From: Pseudomonas fulva 12-X
GTDB taxonomy: Bacteria > Pseudomonadota > Gammaproteobacteria > Pseudomonadales > Pseudomonadaceae
Reading direction: 5' to 3'
Assembly: GCF_000213805.1 (NCBI RefSeq)
Contig: NC_015556.1
Location: 3,673,001 to 3,737,000, forward strand
DNA length: 64,000 bases
Of this stretch, positions 54,077 through 62,956 are shown in pieces. The notes under the pieces were generated by a model. The model did no database searches, was not told where the DNA came from, and saw nothing but the letters and a program-made list of their open reading frames with translations. Each line of letters opens with the position of its first letter. Positions within the stretch are counted from its first letter, which is position 1. The position numbers and the translations under genes were made by a program.

Positions 54077-54141
54077 GTAGGAGGGGCTTTAGCCCCGAGC
54101 TTTATCAGGTGCAAAGAGCTCGGGGCTAAAGCCCCTCCTAC
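54077..54141. repeat. REP pair (25-bp perfect inverted repeat)
   Basis: GTAGGAGGGGCTTTAGCCCC plus GAGCT forms one 25-base arm, and the exact reverse complement lies at 54117-54141 with a 15-base spacer. Each arm also contains its own small stem (GGGGCTTTAGCCCC). This is the form of a Pseudomonas REP doublet, located between convergent genes. The rest of the 216-base gap shows nothing. Confidence 0.85.
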
Positions 54142-54228
54142 GATTTTCGCGAACGGCCGTTACCGCCACTTAACTGCCAAAGTCGGCGAACCTGGGCTGA
54201 GATCATGGACAGCATCTAAGCACCTTCA

Positions 54229-55869
54229 CTACCCCTTGAGCAGCCGCGCCTCTGCGTTATCCAGATCGCGGAGGATCTCGGCCAGCATGTCATCGTCCAG
54301 TTGATGATCCTTGCGCATCCGGTACAGCTCCAGCCGCTGGGTACGCAGGGCATTGAGGCGCATGCGGTATTCCAGTTGGTCGCACTGACGCTGGTACTCG
54401 CGTGACTCTTCGGCACGCCGGGTGCGTGCGCGTTCGAGCAGGTCGCGATATTCGCTCATCAGCTTGGCGCGGATCTCCGCCGTAGCGATGGCGCTGTCGG
54501 TATCGGCGGCCTTTTCGTCATCGGCCTCCAGGCAGCGGATCGCCGCCTGCAGCACCTGGGCGCGGTGCTGATTGAGCTCGGCCTCGTGCCGCGCCACATT
54601 GTCCTGGGGCAACCGCGGCAGCAGTTGAGGCAGCAACACGCTGGCGACCAGCAGCGACACCAGGATCACTCCGGCAGCGATGAGGATCAGCAGGTTGCGC
54701 TCGGGAAAGGCCTCGCCATTGTTGAGCAGCAACGGCAGCGACATCACACCGGCCAGGGTCACCGCACCGCGCACGCCGCCGATGGTCAGCACTGCAGTCA
54801 GCGCGATGCGCGATTGCCCGGCGAAGCGCGTCGACTTGCCCCGCCAGCGCCGCAGCATGCCGGAGGTGCGCCAGTAGCAGTACACCCAGACGAAGCGCAG
54901 CACCATCAACACCCCGTAGATCGCCAGCACATAGCCCAGCGCAGGCCACAGCAGGTGCCAGGCATCGGCATGATCACCGATCACCGCCTTGATGATGTCT
55001 GGCAACTGCAGGCCCAGCAGCAGGAATATCAGGCCGTTGAAGGTGAACTCGAGCATCGCCCATACGCCGCGGTTGAGCAGCCGCGTGGTGGTCTGCCGTG
55101 GCAGCAGGTCGAGGCGGCTCTGCATCATGCCGGCCGCCACCGCCGAGAGAATGCCGGACAGCCCCAGATGCTCGGCCGCCACGTAGGCCGCGAATGGCAA
55201 CAACAGCATGAGCAGCACGTGCGGCGCCGGCTCCTCCCAGCCACGGCCGATCATCCAGGCGCGCAAGCGCCCAAGCAGGTAGCTCAGCGCCACGCCGATG
55301 GCCAGGCCACCAACGGCCACCAGCACGAATTGCAGGCTGGCGTCGGTGAAGGAAAACACGCCGGTCAAGGTCGCCGCCACCGCGAACTTGAAGGCAACCA
55401 GGCCCGAGGCATCGTTCATCAAAGCCTCGCCCTGCAGCAGATTGTTCAGCGTATTGGGCAGCCGCCCGTGGGCGATCGCCGAAACCGCCACCGCATCGGT
55501 AGGCGACAGCACCGCCGCCAGGGCGAAGCAGGCAGCCAGCGGCACCTGGGGCAGCAACCAATGAATGAAATATCCGGCGCCCAGAATGGTCACGAACACC
55601 AGCACGAAGGCCAGAAACAGGATAGGCGCGCGCAACTTGCGAAACTGCCCCTTGGGCATGCGCCAACCATCGACGAACAGCAGCGGCGGAATGAACAGCA
55701 GCAGGAACAGCTCCGGGTCCAGGCGCACGTGCAGGCCCAGCGCCGGGACCGCCAGCAAGGCACCGATGACGATCTGCAGGATGGGCAGCGGCAAGGGAAT
55801 GAACTGCGCACTGATACGGGTGCCACTGACCACCAGCAGCATGATCAGGATGGTGTAGAGAAGCTGCAT
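54229..55869 (-). CDS. Na+/H+ antiporter, NhaP/CPA1 type
   Basis: A 546-aa inner-membrane monovalent cation/proton antiporter. About 12 TM helices span 1-410, with the CPA1 signatures LSPTDAVAVSAIAHG and LQGEALMNDASGLVAFKFA (the ND ion site) and FLLLGLQLPD. A charged, helical cytoplasmic tail (about 420-546, rich in Glu/Arg) may be regulatory. In P. aeruginosa a counterpart (PA3660) directly follows dapC; here about 28 kb intervene. Confidence 0.9.
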   Translation of the reverse strand: MQLLYTILIMLLVVSGTRISAQFIPLPLPILQIVIGALLAVPALGLHVRLDPELFLLLFIPPLLFVDGWRMPKGQFRKLRAPILFLAFVLVFVTILGAGYFIHWLLPQVPLAACFALAAVLSPTDAVAVSAIAHGRLPNTLNNLLQGEALMNDASGLVAFKFAVAATLTGVFSFTDASLQFVLVAVGGLAIGVALSYLLGRLRAWMIGRGWEEPAPHVLLMLLLPFAAYVAAEHLGLSGILSAVAAGMMQSRLDLLPRQTTTRLLNRGVWAMLEFTFNGLIFLLLGLQLPDIIKAVIGDHADAWHLLWPALGYVLAIYGVLMVLRFVWVYCYWRTSGMLRRWRGKSTRFAGQSRIALTAVLTIGGVRGAVTLAGVMSLPLLLNNGEAFPERNLLILIAAGVILVSLLVASVLLPQLLPRLPQDNVARHEAELNQHRAQVLQAAIRCLEADDEKAADTDSAIATAEIRAKLMSEYRDLLERARTRRAEESREYQRQCDQLEYRMRLNALRTQRLELYRMRKDHQLDDDMLAEILRDLDNAEARLLKG

Positions 55870-55967
55870 GTGAAGAGAGATCCTTTGCGATGACGGCCGC
55901 CTGGCGAGGGCCGGTGCATTCTAACGCCAGCAGCGTGCAGGCTGACGCACCCTAAGACCAATCGACG

Positions 55968-55976
55968 TGGCATAAT
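55968..55976 (+). promoter_or_regulatory. candidate extended -10 upstream of Spx/ArsC-like gene
   Basis: TGGCATAAT is an extended -10 about 67 bases before the ATG of the ArsC-like gene. No good -35 is seen, which is common for extended -10 promoters. Confidence 0.45.
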
Positions 55977-56042
55977 CGACAACTTTGTTATCCACAAGTA
56001 GCAACGGGGATTCGACGAGTGGAATCCTCCAGAGGTAGCCCC

Positions 56043-56390
56043 ATGAGTTACGTGCTTTATGGCATCAAGGCTTGCGACACCATGAAGAAGGCGCGCACCT
56101 GGCTCGACGAGCAGGGCATCGCCTACCAGTTTCACGATTACAAGACCGCCGGCATCGACCGCGGCCACCTGCAGAAATGGTGTGACGAGCATGGCTGGGA
56201 AACCATCCTCAATCGTGCCGGCACCACCTTCCGCAAGCTCGACGACGCGCAGAAAAGCGATCTCGACCAGGCCAGGGCCATCGACCTGATGCTGGCCCAG
56301 CCGTCGATGATCAAGCGCCCGGTGCTTGACCTTGGCACCCGCACGCTGGTCGGTTTCAAACCCGAGCGTTACGCCGCCGAACTGGCCTGA
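56043..56390 (+). CDS. yffB: Spx/ArsC-like reductase family protein (YffB)
   Basis: A 115-aa thioredoxin-fold protein of the ArsC/Spx/YffB family. It starts MSYVLYGIKACDTMKKARTW; the single N-terminal active-site cysteine is in GIKACDTMKKA. NRAGTTFRKLDD and SMIKRPVLDLGTRTLVGF follow. Arsenate reductase activity is not expected for YffB members, and function is unclear. It sits 39 bases before dapD, an arrangement also seen in P. aeruginosa and E. coli relatives. The longer frame adds eight residues and covers the ribosome site AGAGG. Confidence 0.88.
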   Translation: MSYVLYGIKACDTMKKARTWLDEQGIAYQFHDYKTAGIDRGHLQKWCDEHGWETILNRAGTTFRKLDDAQKSDLDQARAIDLMLAQPSMIKRPVLDLGTRTLVGFKPERYAAELA

Positions 56391-56429
56391 TATCGCCACC
56401 CCAATCGAATTCGCAGCAAGGAAAAATCC

Positions 56430-57464
56430 ATGTCCACTACTCTGTTCAGCCTGGCCTTCGGGGTCGGCACGCAAAACCGTCAAAGCTCCTGGCTGGAAGT
56501 GTTCTACGCTCAGCCGTTGCTCAACCCGAGCGCCGAACTGGTCGCCAAGGTCACCGAAAAACTCGGCTACACCGGCGGCAACCAGGCCATCGCCCTGACC
56601 AATCAGCAAGCCGGTGAACTGGCCAGTGCCCTGAAGGGCGTCGACAGCGTGCAAGCTGCCTTGCTGACCCGCCTGGCCGAAAGCGCCAAGCCGCTGGTCG
56701 CCACCCTGCTGGCCGAAGATGCCGCCCTGACCAGCACGCCCGAGGCCTACCTCAAGTTGCATCTGCTGTCCCACCGCCTGGTCAAGCCACACGGCCTTAA
56801 CCTGACCGGCATCTTCCCGCTGCTGCCCAACGTCGCCTGGACCAGCCAGGGTGCGGTCGACCTGGCCGAACTGCCGGAGCGCCAGCTGGAAGCGCGCCTC
56901 AAAGGCGACCTGCTGGAAGTGTTCTCGGTGGACAAGTTCCCGAAAATGACCGACTACGTGGTGCCGAGCGGCGTGCGTATCGCTGACAGCGCACGGGTTC
57001 GTCTGGGCGCCTATATCGGTGAAGGCACCACCGTGATGCACGAAGGCTTCGTCAACTTCAACGCCGGTACCGCCGGCCCGGGCATGATCGAAGGCCGCGT
57101 GTCCGCTGGCGTATTCGTCGGCAAGGGTTCGGACCTCGGTGGCGGCTGCTCGACCATGGGCACTTTGTCCGGTGGTGGCAACATCGTCATCTCCGTGGGT
57201 GAAGGCTGCCTGATCGGCGCCAACGCCGGCATCGGCATCCCGCTGGGCGACCGCAACATCGTCGAAGCCGGCCTGTACGTCACCGCCGGCACCAAGATCG
57301 CCCTGCTCGACGACCAGAACAAACTGGTCAAGGTGGTCAAGGGTCGTGATCTGGCTGGTCAGGCTGACCTGCTGTTCCGCCGCAACTCGCAAAGCGGCGC
57401 GGTGGAATGCAAGACCAACAAGTCGGCCATTGAGCTGAACGAAGCCCTGCACGCCCATAACTGA
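56430..57464 (+). CDS. dapD: tetrahydrodipicolinate N-succinyltransferase
   Basis: DapD transfers succinyl from succinyl-CoA to tetrahydrodipicolinate in lysine/DAP synthesis (344 aa, the long Pseudomonas form). The left-handed beta helix occupies roughly 170-300, with YIGEGTTVMHEGFVNFNAGT and VFVGKGSDLGGGCS; GANAGIGIPLGDRNIVEAGL is also conserved. It uses the product chain shared with dapC and dapE in this window. Confidence 0.96.
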   Translation: MSTTLFSLAFGVGTQNRQSSWLEVFYAQPLLNPSAELVAKVTEKLGYTGGNQAIALTNQQAGELASALKGVDSVQAALLTRLAESAKPLVATLLAEDAALTSTPEAYLKLHLLSHRLVKPHGLNLTGIFPLLPNVAWTSQGAVDLAELPERQLEARLKGDLLEVFSVDKFPKMTDYVVPSGVRIADSARVRLGAYIGEGTTVMHEGFVNFNAGTAGPGMIEGRVSAGVFVGKGSDLGGGCSTMGTLSGGGNIVISVGEGCLIGANAGIGIPLGDRNIVEAGLYVTAGTKIALLDDQNKLVKVVKGRDLAGQADLLFRRNSQSGAVECKTNKSAIELNEALHAHN

Positions 57465-57480
57465 GCCCAGGCTTCGCCCG

Positions 57481-57529
57481 AACGGGCTGTGCGCGCGATA
57501 GACTAGCGTCTTCGTGGGCACAGCCCGTT
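57481..57529 (+). terminator. terminator between dapD and csdA
   Basis: AACGGGCTGTGC and GCACAGCCCGTT pair as a 12-bp perfect stem across a 25-base loop, and the 3' arm runs into TTTTC. It begins 17 bases after the dapD stop. csdA starts 27 bases later. Confidence 0.7.
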
Positions 57530-57555
57530 TTCACATCCAGCGTGACGAGATCCGG

Positions 57556-58761
57556 ATGACCCTGATTTCCCCCTGGCGCGCCGATTTCCCTGGCTTGAGG
57601 GCCCTGGACGCCGACGGCCAGACCTATCTCGACAGTGCCGCGACCGCGCAAAAGCCGCAGGCCGTACTCGATGCCCTGCTGGCCTACTACGCTGGCGGCG
57701 CTGCCAACGTGCACCGTGCCCAGCACCTGCCGGGCGAGCGCGCTACCCGCGCCTTCGAGGCAACCCGCGACAAGGCGACCCGCTGGTTGAATGCGGCCAG
57801 TCGCGACGAGATCGTCTTCACCCGCGGTGCTACCGAATCGCTCAACCTGCTCGCCTATGGTCTGGAACACCTGTTCATGGCCGGCGACGAAATCGCTATC
57901 AGCGCTGCCGAGCACCACGCCAACCTGCTGCCCTGGCAGCAGCTGGCCGCGCGCAAATCCCTGAAGCTGGTGGTTCTGCCGCTCACGCCTGCTGGCGATA
58001 TCGACCCGCAGCAGGCCGCCGCACTGATCGGCCCGCGCACCCGCCTGCTCGCCCTCAGCCAGCTGTCCAACGTGCTGGGGCGCTGGCAGGACGTGCAGCC
58101 GCTGATCCGCCAGGCACAGAAGCATGGCGCCCTGACCGTAGTGGACGGCGCCCAGGCCGTGGTGCATGGCCGCCAGGACGTGCAGGCGCTGGGTTGCGAC
58201 TTCTACGTCTGCTCCAGCCACAAACTGTACGGCCCGGATGGTGTCGGCCTGCTCTACGGCCGGCGCGACGCGCTGCAGCGCCTGCGCCACTGGCAGTTCG
58301 GCGGTGAGATGGTTCAGCAGGCGGACTATCACGCCGCGACCTTCCGCCCCGCGCCCCTCGGCCTGGAAGCCGGTACGCCGGCGGTATCCGGGGTGATCGC
58401 CCTCGGCGCGGCCCTGGACTACCTCGAGCGTCTCGACGCAGCAGCCGTCAGCCGCCATGAAGCGGCACTGCACCGGATGTTGCTGGAAGGCCTGCAACGC
58501 CATGAGGGTTTGCGCCTGCTTGGCGAGCCGCACACGGCGCTGGCCTGTTTCACCGTCGATGGCATCCACAGCGGCGACCTCGCCCACCTGCTCACCGAGC
58601 AAGGCATCGCCGTGCGGGTCGGTCATCACTGCGCCATGCCGCTGCTGCAGCGCCTGGGCGTGAACGGCGCGATCCGCGTATCTCTCGGCCTGTACAACGA
58701 CGAGACCGACCTGCAGCGTTTGTTCGCCGCCCTGGGCAAAGCCCTGGAGTTGTTGCGATGA
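57556..58761 (+). CDS. csdA: cysteine desulfurase CsdA
   Basis: CsdA is a PLP-dependent class V (SufS-like) desulfurase of 401 aa that moves sulfur from cysteine to CsdE. The PLP lysine is in SSHKLYGPDGVGLLYG, and the catalytic cysteine in VGHHCAMPLLQRLG. RGATESLNLLAYGL and AEHHANLLPWQ are conserved. The frame extends 14 residues upstream into the terminator; the ATG at 57556 is chosen. It overlaps csdE as ATGA, and tcdA lies opposite, so the sulfur relay probably serves cyclic t6A formation. Confidence 0.93.
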   Translation: MTLISPWRADFPGLRALDADGQTYLDSAATAQKPQAVLDALLAYYAGGAANVHRAQHLPGERATRAFEATRDKATRWLNAASRDEIVFTRGATESLNLLAYGLEHLFMAGDEIAISAAEHHANLLPWQQLAARKSLKLVVLPLTPAGDIDPQQAAALIGPRTRLLALSQLSNVLGRWQDVQPLIRQAQKHGALTVVDGAQAVVHGRQDVQALGCDFYVCSSHKLYGPDGVGLLYGRRDALQRLRHWQFGGEMVQQADYHAATFRPAPLGLEAGTPAVSGVIALGAALDYLERLDAAAVSRHEAALHRMLLEGLQRHEGLRLLGEPHTALACFTVDGIHSGDLAHLLTEQGIAVRVGHHCAMPLLQRLGVNGAIRVSLGLYNDETDLQRLFAALGKALELLR

Positions 58762-59162
58762 CCCTGCCAAGCGCCGCCCAGGAAGCCCTCGATGCCTTTA
58801 CCGCCTGCCCCGGCTGGGAACAGCGCGCGCGCCTGCTGATGCAATGGGGCGAGCGCCTGGAGCCGCTGGCAGAGCGCCGCGAAGCGGATCGCGTGCATGG
58901 CTGCGAAAGTCAGGTGTGGCTCAGTGGTGAACGACAGGATGGCCGCTGGCACTTTCGCGCCAGCAGCGATGCCCGACTGATACGTGGCCTGCTGGCCGTG
59001 CTGCTGGCCAGAGTCAATGACTTGAACGCAGGCGAGCTGGCCGCACTGGATATCGCCGACTGGTTCGCGCAACTCGGTTTATCCCGTCAGCTTTCACCTT
59101 CACGGGCCAGCGGCATGAACGCCGTGGTGCAGCAGATGCGCCGGCTGATCGACGCGGCTTAA
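58758..59162 (+). CDS. csdE: sulfur acceptor protein CsdE
   Basis: A 134-aa SufE-family protein that accepts sulfane sulfur from CsdA. The acceptor cysteine is in RVHGCESQVWL (residue 53 or so). LLMQWGERLEPL and GLSRQLSPSRASGMNAVV fit the SufE fold. It is translationally coupled to csdA, and its stop codon overlaps the convergent tcdA stop (TTAA). Confidence 0.92.
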   Translation: MTLPSAAQEALDAFTACPGWEQRARLLMQWGERLEPLAERREADRVHGCESQVWLSGERQDGRWHFRASSDARLIRGLLAVLLARVNDLNAGELAALDIADWFAQLGLSRQLSPSRASGMNAVVQQMRRLIDAA

Positions 59163-59971
59163 GCCTTCGGCGCCAGGCGTTCGCTCGGCCGACGCGCCCC
59201 GGCCACGATTTTGTCGACGATACGCGCCGCGGCGACCATGCCGAAGGTCGCCGTCACCATCATCACCGCGCCGAAGCCGCCGGCGCAGTCGAGCTTCACG
59301 CCCTCACCGACGAATGCCTTGCTCTGGCAAACGCCGCCGTCCGCCGCCGGATAGCGCAGCTGCTCGGTGGAGAACACGCAAGGCACGCTGTAGGTGCGCC
59401 CCGGCGTACGGGAAAAGCCGTAGTCGCGGCGCAGGGTCGAGCGCACCTTGGCGGCCAGGGGATCGTTGAAGGTCTTGTTGAGGTCGGCGACCTGCACCTG
59501 GGCCGGGTCGATCTGCCCGCCGGCACCGCCGGTGGTCACCAGGGCGATCTTGCGGCGCTTGCACCAAGCGATCAGCGCCGCCTTGGCCGCCACGCTGTCG
59601 ATGCAGTCGACCACGCCATCGAGTTCGACCGTGATGTACTCGGCCATGGTCTCGCGGGTCACGAAATCGGCCACCTCGTGCACCACGCACGCGGGGTTGA
59701 TGGCTCGCAGGCGCTCGCCCATCACCTCGACCTTGGCGCGCCCGACCTGGCCCTGCAGGGCGTGGGCCTGGCGATTGGTATTGCTGACGCAGACGTCGTC
59801 CAGATCGAACAGGGAAATCTCGCCCACCCCGGAGCGCACAAGGGCCTCGGCCGCCCAGGAGCCGACGCCGCCAATGCCGACCACGGCCACATGGGCGGCG
59901 GCCAGTCGCTCGGCGCCTTCGCGGCCATACAACCGGGCAATACCGGCGAAACGCTGTTCATCGAACGACAT
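59159..59971 (-). CDS. tcdA: tRNA threonylcarbamoyladenosine dehydratase
   Basis: TcdA (CsdL) is an E1/MoeB-like enzyme that dehydrates t6A37 to cyclic ct6A in ANN-decoding tRNAs, using ATP (270 aa). The nucleotide site is VAVVGIGGVGSWAAEALVR; LFDLDDVCVSNTNRQ and CIDSVAAKAALIAWC are conserved. GAGGAG lies before the ATG at 59971; the longer frame adds 30 residues. Its stop codon overlaps the stop of csdE. The association with CsdA and CsdE matches the E. coli locus. Confidence 0.94.
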   Translation of the reverse strand: MSFDEQRFAGIARLYGREGAERLAAAHVAVVGIGGVGSWAAEALVRSGVGEISLFDLDDVCVSNTNRQAHALQGQVGRAKVEVMGERLRAINPACVVHEVADFVTRETMAEYITVELDGVVDCIDSVAAKAALIAWCKRRKIALVTTGGAGGQIDPAQVQVADLNKTFNDPLAAKVRSTLRRDYGFSRTPGRTYSVPCVFSTEQLRYPAADGGVCQSKAFVGEGVKLDCAGGFGAVMMVTATFGMVAAARIVDKIVAGARRPSERLAPKA

Positions 59972-60096
59972 GGGGGCTCCTCTTTCCGGGCGCGCATTAT
60001 AAGAAGGCTGGCAGCGCTTCCCAAGCACCATCGGGCCGGTGATTGCAGTGCGGCGATGCACGCCTGCGCAGATAGCCGGGCAGCTCCCCGGAGCTG

Positions 60097-60105
60097 TGCT
60101 ATACA
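60097..60105 (+). promoter_or_regulatory. candidate promoter of the ndvB-like gene
   Basis: TGCTATACA is an extended -10 element about 84 bases before the ATG, in the 217-base gap between divergent tcdA and the glucan synthase. No clear -35 is seen. Confidence 0.45.
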
Positions 60106-60188
60106 GTCAATCATCGACGGAGTAGCATGCGCGCCAGCCGGCGCTCGCCGGTCTTCTCCCCGTTCCACCCTTCGGAACCCTACACAGC

Positions 60189-62798
60189 ATGCTTTCGCGC
60201 AAGTTCGGTCTCAATCTCGTTGTTTTCCTGGCGATTGCCGCCTTGTTCACCGGTATCTGGGCGCTCTACAACCGCCCCGTCACCGCCCCCGATTGGCCGG
60301 AACAGATCTCCGGCTATTCCTTCTCGCCGTTCCGCCAGGGACAGAGTCCGCAAACCGGCGTCTACCCGAGCGATCAGGAGATGCGTGAGGATCTGGAGCT
60401 GCTGTCCAAGCAGACCGACAGCATCCGCACCTACTCGGTGGACGGCGACCTCGACAAGATTCCTGCGCTGGCCGAGGAATTCGGCCTGCGCGTGACCCTG
60501 GGCGTGTGGATCAGCCCGGATGAGGAGCGCAACGAGCGCGAAATCACCAAGGCCATCGACATCGCCAACCACTCGCGCAGCGTGGTTCGCGTGGTGGTCG
60601 GTAACGAGGCGCTGTTCCGCCGTGAAGTCACCGTCAAGCAGCTGACCGCCTACATGGATCGCGTGCGTTCGGCGGTCAAGGTGCCGGTCACCACGTCCGA
60701 GCAGTGGCACATCTGGGAGGAATACCCGGAGCTGGCTGACCACGCCGACCTGATCGCCGCTCACGTGCTGCCCTACTGGGAATTCATTCCCATGAAGGAC
60801 TCCACCCAGTTCACCCTGGACCGCGCCCGCGACCTGAAGAAACTGTTCCCGAAAAAGCCCCTGCTGCTGTCCGAAGTCGGCTGGCCGAGCAACGGCCGCG
60901 TGCGCGGCGGCGCCGAGGCGACCCAGGCGGATCAGGCCATCTACCTGCGTACCTTGGTCACCACGCTCAACGCCCAGGGCTACAACTACTTCGTGATCGA
61001 GGCTTTCGACCAGCCGTGGAAAGCCGGTGACGAAGGCTCGGTGGGCGCCTACTGGGGCGTCTACAACCTCGACCGCCAGCCGAAATTCAACTTCGAAGGC
61101 CCGGTAGTCGCCATTCCGAAATGGCGCATGCTGGCCGTCGCCTCGGTGGTCATGGCGCTGCTGTCGCTGGCCCTGATGCTGATCGACGGCAGTGCCCTGC
61201 GCCAGCGCGGCCGCACCTTCCTGACCTTCGTGGCATTCGCCGGTGGGTCAGCGCTGGTGTGGATCGGCTACGACTACAGCCAGCAATACAGCACCTGGTT
61301 CAGCACTCTGGTCGGCGTGCTGCTCGGCATCGGCGCCATCGGCGTGTTCATCGTGCTGCTCACCGAGGCCCACGAGTTGGCCGAGACGGTGTGGACGCAA
61401 CGCCGCCGCCCCTTCACGCCGGTGGTCGGCGACAGCCATTACCGGCCCAAGGTGTCGATCCACGTGCCGTGCTACAACGAGCCGCCGGAAATGGTCAAAC
61501 AGACCCTCGACGCCCTGGCCGACCTCGATTATCCGGACTTCGAAGTCCTGATCATCGACAACAACACCAAGGACCCGGCGGTGTGGGAGCCGGTGCGTGA
61601 CTATTGCGAAGAACTCGGCCCGCGCTTCCGCTTCTTCCATGTCGCACCGCTGCACGGCTTCAAGGGCGGCGCGCTGAACTACATCCTGCCGCACACCGCG
61701 CCGGACGTAGAAGTGGTGGCGGTGATCGACTCCGACTACTGCGTCGATCGCAACTGGCTCAAGCACATGGTGCCGCACTTCGCCGACCCGTCGATCGCCG
61801 TGGTGCAGTCGCCGCAGGACTACCGCGACGGCGAGGAAAGCACCTTCAAGAAACTCTGCTACGCCGAGTACAAGGGCTTCTTCCACATCGGCATGGTGAC
61901 CCGCAACGACCGCAACGCGATCATCCAGCACGGCACCATGACCATGATCCGCCGTACCGTGATGGACGAGCTGAAGTGGGCCGACTGGACCATCTGCGAG
62001 GATGCCGAGCTGGGCCTGCGCGTGTTCGAGAAAGGTTATTCGGCCGCCTACGCCCACGACAGCTTCGGCAAGGGCCTGATGCCCGATACCTTCATCGATT
62101 ACAAGAAGCAGCGCTTCCGCTGGGCCTACGGCGCCATCCAGATCATGAAGGGCCACGCCCGTCAGCTACTGGCCGGCAAGGACAGCGAGCTCAAGCGCGG
62201 CCAGCGTTATCACTTCATCGCCGGCTGGCTGCCGTGGGTCGCCGATGGCCTGAACATCTTCTTCACCGCCGGTGCGCTGCTGTGGTCGGCAGCGATGATC
62301 ATCGTGCCGCAACGGGTCGATCCGCCGCTGCTGATCTTCGCGATTCCGCCGCTCGCGCTGTTCCTTTTCAAGGTCGGCAAGATCATCTTCCTTTACCAGC
62401 GGGCGGTGGGTGTCAACCTCAAGGATGCCTTCTGCGCGGCGGTGGCCGGCCTGGCGCTGTCGCACACCATCGCCAAGGCGGTGCTGTACGGCATGTTCAC
62501 CAAGACCATCCCGTTCTTCCGCACCCCGAAGATGCGCTCCAGCCACGGCCTGATGGTCGCGCTGGCCGAGGCTCGCGAAGAGGTGTTCGTCATGCTGCTG
62601 CTGTGGGGCGCCGCCCTGGGTATCGGCATCGTCCAGGGCCTGCCCAGCTACGACGTGAAGTTCTGGGTGATCATGCTGCTGGTGCAGTCGCTGCCATACT
62701 TGGCCGCCCTGATCATGGCGCTGCTGTCCTCGCAGCCCAAGCCGCTGGAAATTCCGGTGGTACAGGACGACGCCGAGAACAAAGCGCAGAAAGTCTGA
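60189..62798 (+). CDS. ndvB: GH17-GT2 membrane beta-glucan synthase (NdvB-like)
   Basis: An 869-aa inner-membrane fusion. After one TM helix (about 8-27), a GH17-type domain (about 40-310) carries the acid/base Glu140 (VVVGNEALFR) and nucleophile Glu229 (LLLSEVGWPSNG). Three TM helices (about 315-400) precede a GT2 domain with VSIHVPCYNEPPEMVKQTL, DSDYC, CEDAELGLRV and the acceptor motif KKQRFRWAYG; four or more TM helices end the protein. The P. aeruginosa ndvB product (PA1163) has this build and makes cyclic beta-1,3-glucans linked to biofilm tolerance and osmoadaptation. dapE follows, as in P. aeruginosa. The ATG lacks a strong ribosome site. Confidence 0.9.
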   Translation: MLSRKFGLNLVVFLAIAALFTGIWALYNRPVTAPDWPEQISGYSFSPFRQGQSPQTGVYPSDQEMREDLELLSKQTDSIRTYSVDGDLDKIPALAEEFGLRVTLGVWISPDEERNEREITKAIDIANHSRSVVRVVVGNEALFRREVTVKQLTAYMDRVRSAVKVPVTTSEQWHIWEEYPELADHADLIAAHVLPYWEFIPMKDSTQFTLDRARDLKKLFPKKPLLLSEVGWPSNGRVRGGAEATQADQAIYLRTLVTTLNAQGYNYFVIEAFDQPWKAGDEGSVGAYWGVYNLDRQPKFNFEGPVVAIPKWRMLAVASVVMALLSLALMLIDGSALRQRGRTFLTFVAFAGGSALVWIGYDYSQQYSTWFSTLVGVLLGIGAIGVFIVLLTEAHELAETVWTQRRRPFTPVVGDSHYRPKVSIHVPCYNEPPEMVKQTLDALADLDYPDFEVLIIDNNTKDPAVWEPVRDYCEELGPRFRFFHVAPLHGFKGGALNYILPHTAPDVEVVAVIDSDYCVDRNWLKHMVPHFADPSIAVVQSPQDYRDGEESTFKKLCYAEYKGFFHIGMVTRNDRNAIIQHGTMTMIRRTVMDELKWADWTICEDAELGLRVFEKGYSAAYAHDSFGKGLMPDTFIDYKKQRFRWAYGAIQIMKGHARQLLAGKDSELKRGQRYHFIAGWLPWVADGLNIFFTAGALLWSAAMIIVPQRVDPPLLIFAIPPLALFLFKVGKIIFLYQRAVGVNLKDAFCAAVAGLALSHTIAKAVLYGMFTKTIPFFRTPKMRSSHGLMVALAEAREEVFVMLLLWGAALGIGIVQGLPSYDVKFWVIMLLVQSLPYLAALIMALLSSQPKPLEIPVVQDDAENKAQKV

Positions 62799-62817
62799 TC
62801 GGCGCTAGCGCGATCTG

Positions 62818-62847
62818 AAAACGGCGGCCAATGGCCGCCGTTTTTTT
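62818..62847 (+). terminator. terminator after ndvB
   Basis: AAAACGGCGGCC, loop AAT, GGCCGCCGTTTTTTT: a 12-bp stem with seven T residues, 19 bases after the stop. A textbook intrinsic terminator, active in the plus direction and, by its A run, possibly in both. Confidence 0.9.
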
Positions 62848-62956
62848 GAATTGAAGTCCCCTCGCTGTACCCGACCGTCCTTACGCCTACGAGCCCCGGG
62901 CGTTTTGCTTTAAGCTATGCGCCCTTCTCGCCCTGCACAGTTTTACCGGAGCTCCC

